Notes: generated from the letters alone by a model not told the origin. Counted from the stretch's first letter, positions 34,024 to 42,089 are shown. The stretch is DNA of 64,000 nucleotides from Ruminococcus bovis (GCF_005601135.1 NZ_CP039381.1:1423941-1487940); one strand, 5' to 3'. Made by a program: numbers and translations.

Positions 34024-35568
34024 TCAATTCATTTTCTTTACTTCTTCAAAAGTATCTACAATGTCCTGACTAGGCTTTTTAGTTAGTAAGCTAACAACAA
34101 TAATTACGATTAAACCGGCTAAGAAAGCAGGTAGTAGTTCGTAAATATTTAAGAATGAAAGGTCCGGATTAGATGCACCGATTGGAGCGATTAGGTACTT
34201 CCATACAAATACCATAGCACCACCTACAAACATACCGGAGAAAGCACCGTACTTGTTAGCTCTTTTCCAGAACAAAGCACATAGTACAACAGGACCAAAT
34301 GCTGCACCAAAACCGGCCCAAGCAAATGATACAATTTGGAATACTGATGAGTTAGGGTCCCAAGCCATAATAACTGCTATAACAGAGATTACAAGAAGTG
34401 TAACTCTGGCAATAATCATTGCTGATTTCTCGGAAGTTTTAACTTTAAATAATCCACCAACAATGTTTTCAGATACACCGGAAGAAGCAGCTAATAACTG
34501 ACTATCGGCAGTACTCATTGTTGATGCTAAGATACCGGCCAAGATAACACCGGCTAGTAAAGCAAATACAATACCATTCTTAGAAAGTAGATTTGCAATG
34601 CTTACAATGATAGTTTCACTATCTGCTAAGTGTTCAAGAGTGCCGTTGTTTGTCATAGCAAGACCAACGAAACCGATAAATACTGCAATTGCAAGTGAAA
34701 TAACAACCCATACTGTTGCAACTCTTCTTGATAGCTTTAGCTGCTTACTGTCACCAATAGCCATAAATCTTAGTAAGATATGTGGCATACCAAAGTAACC
34801 AAGACCCCAAGCCAGTAGTGAGAATATTGAAAGTAAGCTAAATGGTGTTGATGTTTTTGTAGCTGCATCAAAGCTTTCTGTTAAGCTAAAGTAACCCGGA
34901 AGTGACTGAGCATTAGCAATAACATTTTCAAAGCCACCGGCAGAATAAATACCAAAACCAAGAATAACAATTAATGCAACTGTCATAATGATACTTTGCA
35001 TAAAGTCTGTTGTTGATGCTGCAAGGAAACCACCGATAGTTGTGTAACCCACAATAACAAGTGCAGAGATTACCATTGCTAAATGGTATTCAAGACCAAA
35101 TACTGTACTGAATAGCTTACCACAAGCAGCAAAACCTGATGCAGTATATGGAACAAAGAATACAATGATTACTACTGCTGAAATTGCCATAATAACCTTA
35201 TTCTTTTCACCAAATCTTTTTGAGAAAAATTCCGGAATAGTAATAGCGTCAATCTTTTGGCTATAGTTACGAAGTCTTTTAGAAACAATTAGCCAGTTAA
35301 AATATGTACCGATTGCCAGGCCTAAAGCTGTCCACACAGCCTCACTAGCACCACTTAGGTATGCAACACCTGGAAGTCCCATAAGTAGCCAAGAACTCAT
35401 ATCAGAGGCCTCAGCACTCATTGCAGTTACAAGTGGACCTAGTTTTCTGCCACCTAAATAAAAGTCATCTACAGAATTGTTTTGTCTAGCACATACAACA
35501 CCGATTATTAGCACAAGGAAAAGATATGCTACAATGGATATTAATATGCATATGTTGGATGTTGTCAT
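34024..35568 (-). CDS. putP: sodium/proline symporter
   Basis: Sodium-solute symporter (SSS) family, 514 aa with about 13 transmembrane helices, importing proline with Na+. PutP-specific residues are visible: DFYLGGRKLGPLVTAMSAEASDMSSWLLMGLPG at about residues 35-67 (Na+ and proline site with the conserved Asp and Ser), WLIVSKRLR, ITIPEFFSKRFG, and STMSTADSQLLAASS near residue 348 with the conserved Ser/Thr. A proBA pair elsewhere in the window shows that proline is also made. It is monocistronic, with a terminator downstream. Confidence 0.93.
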   Translation of the reverse strand: MTTSNICILISIVAYLFLVLIIGVVCARQNNSVDDFYLGGRKLGPLVTAMSAEASDMSSWLLMGLPGVAYLSGASEAVWTALGLAIGTYFNWLIVSKRLRNYSQKIDAITIPEFFSKRFGEKNKVIMAISAVVIIVFFVPYTASGFAACGKLFSTVFGLEYHLAMVISALVIVGYTTIGGFLAASTTDFMQSIIMTVALIVILGFGIYSAGGFENVIANAQSLPGYFSLTESFDAATKTSTPFSLLSIFSLLAWGLGYFGMPHILLRFMAIGDSKQLKLSRRVATVWVVISLAIAVFIGFVGLAMTNNGTLEHLADSETIIVSIANLLSKNGIVFALLAGVILAGILASTMSTADSQLLAASSGVSENIVGGLFKVKTSEKSAMIIARVTLLVISVIAVIMAWDPNSSVFQIVSFAWAGFGAAFGPVVLCALFWKRANKYGAFSGMFVGGAMVFVWKYLIAPIGASNPDLSFLNIYELLPAFLAGLIVIIVVSLLTKKPSQDIVDTFEEVKKMN

Positions 35569-35647
35569 AATACCCCTCCATAATAAAAAGTCTTTATCAT
35601 TTTACCACATTAAAGTGCAGTAGTCAAATAAATAGGGGTATTTTGGC

Positions 35648-36148
35648 TTATAATGTAAGTTCCATTACATAGTCATCCATAATATAACCTTTGCCAATGT
35701 CAGTTTGTTCACTTCTTATTGTTTTGTAGCCACAATGGTTATACACATCAATTGTGTGCTTGTTGTATTTATTTACAGTTAAGTAAACTGATTTCTTCTT
35801 TAGCTCTTTAGCTCTTGCGATAACAAAGTTCATCATCTTACTTGCGTATCCTTTACCTCTGTTTTCTAGTGTTAGGTAAAGTTTGCTTAAAAATAACTTT
35901 TCTTCTTCCGGATGAACAACAATGAAACCTATGTTTTCATTATCTTTCTGTACAAAATAAAATTCATAGCCACTTTTAATCTGCTTATCCATAGCATCTT
36001 TACTAAAGAACATTTCTACCATATAGTCAATTTGTTCTTTCTCAAGAATACAAGGAAAATACTCGTGCCATACCTTGTCAGCAAGATGATAAAAAGAATG
36101 AATTTCATCATCAGTTTTAACTAATTTATAATTTAGTTCATTATTCAT
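35648..36148 (-). CDS. GNAT family N-acetyltransferase
   Basis: Acetyl-CoA-dependent acetyltransferase, 166 aa. The fold shows FYFVQKDNENIGFIVV (strands 2-4), LFLSKLYLTLENRGKGYASKMMNFV with the acetyl-CoA loop (about residues 85-110), and VYLTVNKYNKHTIDVYNHCGYKTI near the end. The substrate is unknown. An AGGGG site lies ahead of the ATG. It stands between putP and a tRNA gene. Confidence 0.88.
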   Translation of the reverse strand: MNNELNYKLVKTDDEIHSFYHLADKVWHEYFPCILEKEQIDYMVEMFFSKDAMDKQIKSGYEFYFVQKDNENIGFIVVHPEEEKLFLSKLYLTLENRGKGYASKMMNFVIARAKELKKKSVYLTVNKYNKHTIDVYNHCGYKTIRSEQTDIGKGYIMDDYVMELTL

Positions 36149-36209
36149 AATAAAACCCCTTTATGTGTAATAATACAATTATACAACTAAAACTATTTAT
36201 ATACAATAA

Positions 36210-36238
36210 AAAAACGCACTAGCAAATGCTAATGCGTT
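36210..36238 (-). terminator. intrinsic terminator after tRNA(CAT)
   Basis: On the minus strand AACGCATTAGCA-TT-TGCTAGTGCGTT followed by TTTTTATTG, four bases after the tRNA CCA. Confidence 0.8.
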
Positions 36239-36241
36239 CTA

Positions 36242-36318
36242 TGGTGGGCCAACAGGGATTCGAACCCCGGACCAACCGGTTATGAGCCGGTGGCTCTGAC
36301 CAACTGAGCTATTGGCCC
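36242..36318 (-). tRNA. tRNA with anticodon CAT (Ile2 or elongator Met)
   Basis: 77 nt with encoded CCA. Acceptor GGGCCAA pairs with TTGGCCC. Anticodon arm CCGG-CTCATAA-CCGG gives CAT. The CTCATAA loop occurs both in elongator tRNA-Met and in tRNA-Ile2, where the C is later lysidinylated; I lean slightly to Ile2. Confidence 0.9.
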
Positions 36319-36332
36319 TAACAGTATTTTTA

Positions 36333-36361
36333 ATTATATCAGTGGTTCTCTAATTTGTCAA
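36333..36361 (-). promoter_or_regulatory. promoter of tRNA(CAT)
   Basis: TTGACA, 17-bp spacer, TATAAT on the minus strand, about 15 bp before the tRNA. A perfect housekeeping consensus. Confidence 0.85.
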
Positions 36362-36555
36362 TAATTAATTGTTTATTTTTTGTGCATTTTTCTGTAAAAT
36401 TAAGTGGTTTTTCGCAAGAAATTTTACTTTTAAAGGTATGTGAAATTTTTATAAAATGTGATATAATATATATGTAAGAAATATATGAGTAATAAATCGA
36501 ATTATTAAGAAACTCAGATTTAAACAGTGTTATTTGAATGAATGGAGAATGAAAG

Positions 36556-37050
36556 ATGTATCAAGAGGGTGACAAGGTAATCAACAGCAATGGTGTTGCC
36601 TGTGTAATTGACAGAATTGAAAGAATGAAGATGCCTCATAGCAAGATTAGAAAAAATTACTATGTTATGCACGATATTCAGAAAAGTGATAATGTTTATT
36701 ACATACCACAAGAAAATGAAGAGAATATGCGTTCACCTATGACTAAGGCAGAGGCAGAGGGATTGATTGACAATATTCCTCAAGTTGATCCTATTGATGT
36801 TAAATTTGATAGGTTTAGAGATGAAGCATATAGAAAATGTATGAAAGAGGCTACTCCGGAAGTATTGGTTGCTATGCTAAAGTACTTTGTAGCTAGAAAG
36901 AAAAAGCGTCAGAGAGTAGGGAAGAGCCTTTCTGCTATTGATGAAAAGTATATGAGAATTTCATCAAGAAATCTATTTTCGGAACTTTCTTGTTCAATGG
37001 ATATTTCTGTTGAAGAAGCTGAAAACCTTGTGTATGGTAATTTCTCATAA
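36556..37050 (+). CDS. CarD family transcriptional regulator
   Basis: Protein of 164 aa with an N-terminal RNA polymerase-interacting domain of the CarD/TRCF-RID type (YQEGDKVINSNGVACVIDRIERM, then YYVMHDI and NVYYIPQEN). A helical C-terminal domain follows (FVARKKKRQRVGKSLSAIDEKYMRISSRNLFSELS). CarD proteins bind the RNA polymerase beta subunit and stabilise open complexes, often at rRNA promoters. A GGAG site lies ahead of the ATG and a terminator follows. Confidence 0.92.
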   Translation: MYQEGDKVINSNGVACVIDRIERMKMPHSKIRKNYYVMHDIQKSDNVYYIPQENEENMRSPMTKAEAEGLIDNIPQVDPIDVKFDRFRDEAYRKCMKEATPEVLVAMLKYFVARKKKRQRVGKSLSAIDEKYMRISSRNLFSELSCSMDISVEEAENLVYGNFS

Positions 37051-37072
37051 TTGCCCAATCTAATATTAAATT

Positions 37073-37100
37073 AGGACTATCGTTTGATAGTCCTTTTATT
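37073..37100 (+). terminator. intrinsic terminator of the carD-type gene
   Basis: AGGACTATC-GTTT-GATAGTCCT followed by TTTATTTTG. Confidence 0.85.
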
Positions 37101-37157
37101 TTGCATAAAATTATTATATGTGGCTGAAAAGATAATCAGAAAAAAATAGATATAAAA

Positions 37158-37187
37158 ATAAGAACCATTCAAACGAACGGTTCTTAT
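37158..37187 (-). terminator. terminator of tRNA-Thr/Tyr unit 1
   Basis: On the minus strand AATAAGAACC...GGTTCTTATT with a T-rich tail directly after the tRNA-Tyr CCA. Duplicated at 39268-39297. Confidence 0.8.
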
Positions 37188-37272
37188 TGGTGGGAGATGG
37201 TGGATTCGAACCACCGAAGGCGTTGCCAGCAGATTTACAGTCTGTCCCCTTTGGCCACTCGGGAAATCTCCC
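37188..37272 (-). tRNA. tRNA-Tyr (GTA), copy 1
   Basis: 85 nt with encoded CCA and a long variable arm. Acceptor GGGAGAT; anticodon loop CTGTAAA gives GTA. Second gene of the Thr-Tyr unit. Confidence 0.96.
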
Positions 37273-37309
37273 ATATTATAAAGCCTACTATATTAAGTAG
37301 GCTTGTTTT

Positions 37310-37385
37310 TGGAGCTGGTGGACGGACTTGAACCCCCGACCTGCTGATTACAAATCAGCTGCTCTACCAACTGAGCTACACCAGC
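37310..37385 (-). tRNA. tRNA-Thr (TGT), copy 1
   Basis: 76 nt with CCA. Acceptor GCTGGTG; anticodon loop TTTGTAA gives TGT. The 37-nt spacer to tRNA-Tyr folds as AAGCCTACT / AGTAGGCTT, a likely processing hairpin. Confidence 0.96.
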
Positions 37386-37435
37386 TTATGTAGTTTTATC
37401 CGGTAATTTGCGTTCCAAATTACTGACGCTCCACT

Positions 37436-37464
37436 ACTATAACACAATAATAATCTGTTGTCAA
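37436..37464 (-). promoter_or_regulatory. promoter of tRNA-Thr/Tyr unit 1
   Basis: TTGACA, 17-bp spacer, TATAGT on the minus strand. The target duplication of IS copy 2 begins 4 bp upstream of the -35. Confidence 0.8.
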
Positions 37465-37467
37465 GAA

Positions 37468-37493
37468 AAAATTGAAAATATTTTGATTTTTGT
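37468..37493. repeat. left copy of 26-27-bp target duplication (IS copy 2)
   Basis: AAAATTGAAAATATTTTGAT followed by TTTTGT, repeated at 38638-38663; one more T matches on each side. Confidence 0.85.
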
Positions 37494-38637
37494 TCTGTGT
37501 TGTAAATAGATATGACCCATTTTAGGGTAAAAATAAAATACGATTTAATATTTCGCTTGTTTTACTGACTTTTGATTATGAATATTAATTAATGAATGGA
37601 TTTCAATTCTAACTTTTCACTCAATAACTGCATTGGACTCTTGTAATCAAGTGTTCTCATTGTTTTGTTATTACTCCATTCCAAATGTCCTTTTAATTTT
37701 GTGTTTAATTCTTCAATATTTCTGAATGTTTCCCATTCATAGAAATATCTTTGGTCGTTTCTATGACTTCTTTCTACCTTTCCGTTGTGCCAAGGTGTTC
37801 GTGGTGGTATTAATTTATGATTTATACCTAGTTTGTTTAATTCTATTTCAAAAGGACTTTTCACTTCACTGCTCTGATATTTATATGTGAACTCTATTCC
37901 GTTATCTGTTTGAATAGTCTGTATTTTAAACGGAAATTCTTTCAATAACATTTTCAAGAATTTGGTTGAGTTTTCAGGTGTATGTTCTTCAAACCCATAT
38001 ACAAATCTCATCCTTGTACATTCATCTATTGCAGTCCATTGATAAAAATGCTTTCCGTCCCTTAAAGCCTTACCTCTTAAGCAATTATATGGCACTTCTT
38101 TTACATCTATCTGCACCTTTTCTCCAGGTATTAACAGTTCCGGATATCTTCTATGCTTACGGCTCTTTTTCTTGGTCTTTTTATATTTTACTAAGCCCAT
38201 TCTTTTAGCTGCATATATCATTCCTGAGTAGCTTCTTGTATATCCTTTTCTCTTTAAATCACTGTATACTCCATCCCATCCATATCTTTCATAGCACTTT
38301 TTGAAAGAATTTCTAATTTGTCTTTCTTCTCTTTTTGTGTGCCTGTTAGGATGACTATGTGGTCTGTGTGATTTAGGCAATAGCGATTGCCAGGTACCGT
38401 CATATTGTTTACACCATCTCTTTACGCTTGAAAGACTTACACCGTACATTCTACTTGCTTTGCTTTTTCCTTTTTTTAGTGCGTATTTTACTATGGCTTG
38501 CTTTTTCTTTGCTTCTTGTGTTATCATATTCATGAGGAGTACTTCTTTCTTAGGTTAATGTTTTTTTAGCGATTCCATTATACCATATTTTGAAGTTACT
38601 CCTCTTTTTTATTGGGTCATATCATTTTAGCACATAC
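37494..38637 (-). mobile_element. IS1202/IS481-like insertion sequence, copy 2 (intact)
   Basis: About 1144 bp with an uninterrupted transposase, imperfect inverted ends starting TGTGTT, and a 26-27-bp direct repeat on each side. It lies between the promoter of tRNA unit 1 and a palindrome repeat. It is likely the younger or active copy; copy 1 is at 6608-7747. Confidence 0.9.
37589..38533 (-). CDS. DDE transposase of the IS1202/IS481-like element
   Basis: Protein of 314 aa. The N-terminal helix-turn-helix (ASRMYGVSLSSVKRWCKQYDG, residues 22-42) binds the ends. The RNase H-like integrase core follows, with catalytic Asp in VQIDVKEVPYN, second Asp in IQTDNGIEFTY and the Glu in PWHNGKVERSHRNDQ. 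One frame suffices, unlike IS3 elements, which fits IS481/IS1202-type transposases. Neither possible first ATG has a strong ribosome-binding site, so expression is probably low. Confidence 0.9.
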   Translation of the reverse strand: MNMITQEAKKKQAIVKYALKKGKSKASRMYGVSLSSVKRWCKQYDGTWQSLLPKSHRPHSHPNRHTKREERQIRNSFKKCYERYGWDGVYSDLKRKGYTRSYSGMIYAAKRMGLVKYKKTKKKSRKHRRYPELLIPGEKVQIDVKEVPYNCLRGKALRDGKHFYQWTAIDECTRMRFVYGFEEHTPENSTKFLKMLLKEFPFKIQTIQTDNGIEFTYKYQSSEVKSPFEIELNKLGINHKLIPPRTPWHNGKVERSHRNDQRYFYEWETFRNIEELNTKLKGHLEWSNNKTMRTLDYKSPMQLLSEKLELKSIH

Positions 38638-38663
38638 AAAATTGAAAATATTTTGATTTTTGT
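38638..38663. repeat. right copy of 26-27-bp target duplication (IS copy 2)
   Basis: Exact match to 37468-37493. Confidence 0.85.
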
Positions 38664-39267
38664 TTGTTTATGAGAGAAGTTTTTTCAATTTTGTTTGTGG
38701 GTAAAGATTTATCCGTTCTGCAAATTAGGGTTTGTCTTTTAATTTTTATTGAGTGTAAAGGAAAATTTCTTTTAAATTCAATCGGCTATAAAGAAAAAAT
38801 TTATAGTGAGAATATGCACCTAAAATAATATAAAAACTATGTCTCACAGTTGTAGGGGACATCATTGATGTCCCGTAACAAACTAGCCTGTATATAGGTA
38901 CTTTGCCCTATATGGTAAGTTATAATTTTTAGTTTCTACATAGGACTAAGTTACATAAAACATTTTACTATTAAACGGGCGAACAATGTTCGCCCCTACA
39001 TCTGTGAGCCATAATATGATATAAAAATCGGTACTGTTTATTCTACAAAATATTGTTATATTATTAATTGTGCAATAACTTGGTATACAAGAGAGAAAGG
39101 ACATAGTATACACTTTTTAGTATTTAAACATCACCACAAACCCAAATTTATCGAATTAATCTTAACTCACAGACAAAATTGAAAAACCCTAATTTATCGC
39201 AATACACATAGGGGAAAGGGCAATAAATTACAGTAACAATATAGAATATAAAAATTAAAACAAAAAA
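38664..39267. other. gene-free repeat region between IS copy 2 and tRNA unit 2
   Basis: Contains the full composite repeat: left flank (about 38760-38850), palindrome-bounded core (38851-39000) and right flank (39001-39130). It ends in the CAAACCCAAATTTATC and GACAAAATTGAAAAA border motifs. No gene seen. Confidence 0.8.
38851..39000 (-). repeat. 150-bp palindrome-bounded repeat, copy 5 (ends GACAT and GCGAA, reverse orientation)
   Basis: Begins TGTAGGGGACATCATTGATG and ends GGGCGAACAATGTTCGCCCC then TACA. Nearly the reverse complement of copy 1. Confidence 0.87.
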
Positions 39268-39297
39268 ATAAGAACCATTCAAACGAACGGTTCTTAT
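39268..39297 (-). terminator. terminator of tRNA-Thr/Tyr unit 2
   Basis: Same AATAAGAACC / GGTTCTTATT hairpin as at 37158-37187, followed by TTTTTTG on the minus strand. Confidence 0.82.
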
Positions 39298-39382
39298 TGG
39301 TGGGAGATGGTGGATTCGAACCACCGAAGGCGTTGCCAGCAGATTTACAGTCTGTCCCCTTTGGCCACTCGGGAAATCTCCC
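39298..39382 (-). tRNA. tRNA-Tyr (GTA), copy 2
   Basis: 85 nt, identical in sequence to 37188-37272 as far as I can read. Confidence 0.96.
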
Positions 39383-39417
39383 ATATATAAAGCCTACTGT
39401 ATTTAGTAGGCTTGTTT

Positions 39418-39493
39418 TGGAGCTGGTGGACGGACTTGAACCCCCGACCTGCTGATTACAAATCAGCTGCTCTACCAACTGAGCTACACCAGC
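39418..39493 (-). tRNA. tRNA-Thr (TGT), copy 2
   Basis: 76 nt, identical to 37310-37385. The spacer hairpin AAGCCTACT / AGTAGGCTT is kept although its loop differs. Confidence 0.96.
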
Positions 39494-39543
39494 TTATGTA
39501 GTGTTTTGTGTTAGTGAACTTTCCGTATCTCTAACGCTCCCTT

Positions 39544-39572
39544 ACTATACCATATGGAAAAATTTTTGTCAA
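39544..39572 (-). promoter_or_regulatory. promoter of tRNA-Thr/Tyr unit 2
   Basis: TTGACA, 17-bp spacer, TATAGT on the minus strand. Same hexamers as unit 1 but an unrelated spacer. Confidence 0.8.
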
Positions 39573-39666
39573 CAATTTTTTTGAAATTTTTTAAATCTTT
39601 TTTAATTCTTTATAAAGAAAAGTATTTTTTATTAGCTTTTAGTTACACTATAGTGAGGTGAAAAGT

Positions 39667-40011
39667 GTGAATATAACTGGGCTACAGGTGGCTAATTGTC
39701 GAAGAAAATTATTATTATTATTTTTTTTAAATATATCCGATTATCTCTGCACAATTACAATAATTCAGTACAATGGATTTAAAGAAATAAATCCTATAAT
39801 GATTTATCTGCTGGAAAAACCTATGTTTTGCTTTGTGATAAAGTGTATTTTGCCTTTACTATTGGTGGGTTATATTTTTTATGCTATAAAGAATGCATCG
39901 GATAATCTGATTTTTATAGTAAACATTGTGATGCTTGTTGTGGTAGTGTTCTACTTGCTAATTAACATTATGCACATAATTAATTTTATAGTTTTGTTCA
40001 ATATGTACTAA
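39667..40011 (+). CDS. small membrane protein, DUF5658-like
   Basis: Protein of 114 aa from the GTG at 39667, chosen because GAGGTG lies six bases upstream. Three hydrophobic segments (about residues 13-33, 50-72 and 80-110) surround the pattern NISDYLCTITIIQYNGFKEINPIMIYLL, which resembles the DxxxT ... E-NP core of DUF5658 membrane proteins. Function unknown. It stands alone just upstream of a tRNA-Arg gene. Confidence 0.72.
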   Translation: MNITGLQVANCRRKLLLLFFLNISDYLCTITIIQYNGFKEINPIMIYLLEKPMFCFVIKCILPLLLVGYIFYAIKNASDNLIFIVNIVMLVVVVFYLLINIMHIINFIVLFNMY

Positions 40012-40100
40012 AAGTATTTTAGAAAATTTGCAAAACATAATCATAATTCTTTTAAAGCACGAAACAACCTTATACTATGATATAATGATTTCATAAAAAT

Positions 40101-40177
40101 CCACCTGTAGCGTACTTGGATAACGCATCAGATTCCGATTCTGGGGATAGCAGGTTCGAGTCCTGTCAGGTGGACCA
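40101..40177 (+). tRNA. tRNA-Arg (CCG)
   Basis: 77 nt with CCA. Acceptor CCACCTG pairs with CAGGTGG. Anticodon arm TCAGA-TTCCGAT-TCTGG gives CCG. A TATAAT at 40081-40086 is the probable -10. No terminator follows, and the next gene's ribosome-binding site begins 12 bp later, so the tRNA may be cotranscribed with the membrane genes. Confidence 0.93.
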
Positions 40178-40200
40178 TTAAAAATAAGGAGGTTGGTGTT

Positions 40201-40617
40201 ATGATAAAGAAAATTAGCACTCTTGCTATTTGCGATTTTGTTTTGGCTCTAATCATATATGCCAGAGTAAACCTTAAGAATGCACTTCTTTCCGAAATAA
40301 CTACAAATACAAGCAGAGAAACTACTAATCAAGTTTTGACTAACAGTAATTTTGTAGTAGTCATAACACTGGCCCTTGTAGGTGCAGTAATAAGTGTTAT
40401 GGTTTTATCAAGTACAAAAAACATTCCACAGCTTATGATGGATATACTTTTCATTGGTGTTGTTGGTGTGGTACTTGCTTTGTGGTGGAAAGTCCTTGCA
40501 GTTACCGGTTGGGGATATTTCTGTAGTTATCAAGAACTAATGACCTATGTAGGATCATTTATGATTGGTGCTTGTATATTAAAACTTATTACATATATTT
40601 TCCGTAAAAGGATTTGA
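40201..40617 (+). CDS. uncharacterised four-helix membrane protein
   Basis: Protein of 138 aa, unrecognised. Hydrophobic segments are at about residues 5-22, 48-68, 77-97 and 110-133, and a polar loop rich in Thr/Asn/Ser (about 25-47) probably lies outside. AAGGAGG precedes the ATG. It starts 24 bp after tRNA-Arg and is followed 4 bp later by another unknown membrane gene, so the two are likely one operon. Confidence 0.72.
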   Translation: MIKKISTLAICDFVLALIIYARVNLKNALLSEITTNTSRETTNQVLTNSNFVVVITLALVGAVISVMVLSSTKNIPQLMMDILFIGVVGVVLALWWKVLAVTGWGYFCSYQELMTYVGSFMIGACILKLITYIFRKRI

Positions 40618-40621
40618 TTGT

Positions 40622-41425
40622 ATGGGGATTATAAGCAATATAAAAAATAAATATAAAGTAAATAAAAATATTTTGTGGGCAATTAATGGCATACTGACTG
40701 CTATTACAACGGTTTACAGTGGGTACATAATTTATTCTTGTTTTCCTATTGTAAAGGGAAGTATCGCCCTAATTACAGTAGCAACACTATGTATTATTTT
40801 TAATTTTCTTTCTTTTTGCCTGAATAGAAAGTATCTTAATACGCCCATTTCAATTTGCTCACTGATTATTATGGCATTATTAACTGCTATATTAGTTATT
40901 AACCCTAACTATAATTGGTATATGTGGGCTGAAGTTGCACTAAATGTTTTTACTTCTTTGCTAACTGTTATATATCAATTTGTTGGAGTAAAGATTGGTT
41001 GGAAAGAAAACAAGCTGGTAAAAATCGCTAAGGTTAAACTTGACTTTGATTTTAAGCCTGAGGACTTAATTGAGGAATACAGAGTAGCACTAAATGCTAT
41101 TGATAAGAAGTATCATTTTGGTGCTAAAGATAGAGAAAAGTTTGAAAAAGAAAAAGAAGAACTTTTGCAGGATACTCATCAAATTTTGAAAGAATTTATC
41201 AGTAATGATGAAGTCACTTTGCTTGATAAACTGGAAACACTTTACAAAGCAAAGGCAAATTTGATTATATCTGAGGACAACTATCTTCTTTGGAAAAATC
41301 AGCTTATTAACAACTCAACAGAGATTGAAAGAGTTAAGAAAGAAACAGAAAACCTATACAAAGTAGGTAGTATCAGTGAAGAAGAATACAACCATTGTAT
41401 GAAACTTCTAGAGGATGAATTTTAA
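40622..41425 (+). CDS. uncharacterised membrane protein with cytoplasmic helical C-terminal half
   Basis: Protein of 267 aa, unrecognised. The N-terminal half has four hydrophobic helices (about residues 15-38, 43-62, 70-92 and 98-122). After IGWKENKLVKIAKVKLDFDFKPEDLIEEYR the remaining 130 residues are charged and helical. The final 50 residues (EIERVKKETENLYKVGSISE then EEYNHCMKLLEDEF) look like a SHOCT-type short C-terminal motif with the GSISEEEY pattern. Such tails often mediate oligomerisation. The stop is followed by an AT-rich gap. Confidence 0.72.
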   Translation: MGIISNIKNKYKVNKNILWAINGILTAITTVYSGYIIYSCFPIVKGSIALITVATLCIIFNFLSFCLNRKYLNTPISICSLIIMALLTAILVINPNYNWYMWAEVALNVFTSLLTVIYQFVGVKIGWKENKLVKIAKVKLDFDFKPEDLIEEYRVALNAIDKKYHFGAKDREKFEKEKEELLQDTHQILKEFISNDEVTLLDKLETLYKAKANLIISEDNYLLWKNQLINNSTEIERVKKETENLYKVGSISEEEYNHCMKLLEDEF

Positions 41426-41548
41426 ATTAACACTTCAATTTGTTATATATACACAAACGATAATGTATATTGTTTGTGTATTTCCATTTTTTTACTGTTG
41501 AAAGAAAAACGAGAAAAATGGTATAATAATAACATATGAGATTAGGAA

Positions 41549-42079
41549 GTGTTTACAATTAACGATAAGCTGTTGAATTGTTTCGGTATAATTACAAAGT
41601 CAGAGATTGATTTGTTTCTTGATTGCATAAGTGATTTGATTGAAAGTGAAGTAGTACAGAAAATGTGCAACTTTACTCAGCATGGAGATACAACAACCTT
41701 TGACCATTGTTTGATGGTTTCTTTCAAAAGTTTTCAGTTTTGTAGGAAATTTAATCTTGATTATCGTGCTGCTGCAAGAGGAGGACTTCTTCATGATTTG
41801 TTCCTTTATGATTGGCACGATAAGGATTTAGAAATAAACCTACATGGTTTTTATCATCCGGGAATAGCACTTAGAAATGCTGAAAAGGCTTTTGTTTTGG
41901 ATGATAAAGAAAAGGAAATTATTAAGAAACATATGTGGCCACTTACAGTTGTGCCACCAAAATGTAGGGAAGCGTATGTCATCTGTTATTTTGACAAGAC
42001 ATGTACCCTAAAAGAAGTTTTCAAAGAATGGGGAGTGTCCTTGCGTAAACTTATGACAAGGGGTTTAGTTAAGAAGTAG
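41549..42079 (+). CDS. HD-domain phosphohydrolase-like protein
   Basis: Protein of 176 aa with an HD fold: His in QHGDTTTFDHCLMVSFKSF (about residues 44-62), the paired HD in GGLLHDLFLYDWHDKD (about residues 79-94), HPGIALRNAEKAF and the Asp in ICYFDKTC. These four metal-ligand sites suggest an active metal-dependent phosphohydrolase; the substrate is unknown. The GTG start at 41549 directly follows AGGAA, tighter than usual, so the start is uncertain. The next gene follows after 10 bp. Confidence 0.85.
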   Translation: MFTINDKLLNCFGIITKSEIDLFLDCISDLIESEVVQKMCNFTQHGDTTTFDHCLMVSFKSFQFCRKFNLDYRAAARGGLLHDLFLYDWHDKDLEINLHGFYHPGIALRNAEKAFVLDDKEKEIIKKHMWPLTVVPPKCREAYVICYFDKTCTLKEVFKEWGVSLRKLMTRGLVKK

Positions 42080-42089
42080 GTGGAGAAAA

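Noticed and set aside
39148-39478. Overlapping minus-strand frames over the tRNA pair
   Set aside because: They are translations of tRNA-Tyr and tRNA-Thr genes, with the same false frame also at 37077-37274.
40201-41425. Possible prophage or integrated element after tRNA-Arg
   Set aside because: No integrase, attachment-site duplication or phage structural gene is visible in the neighbourhood.
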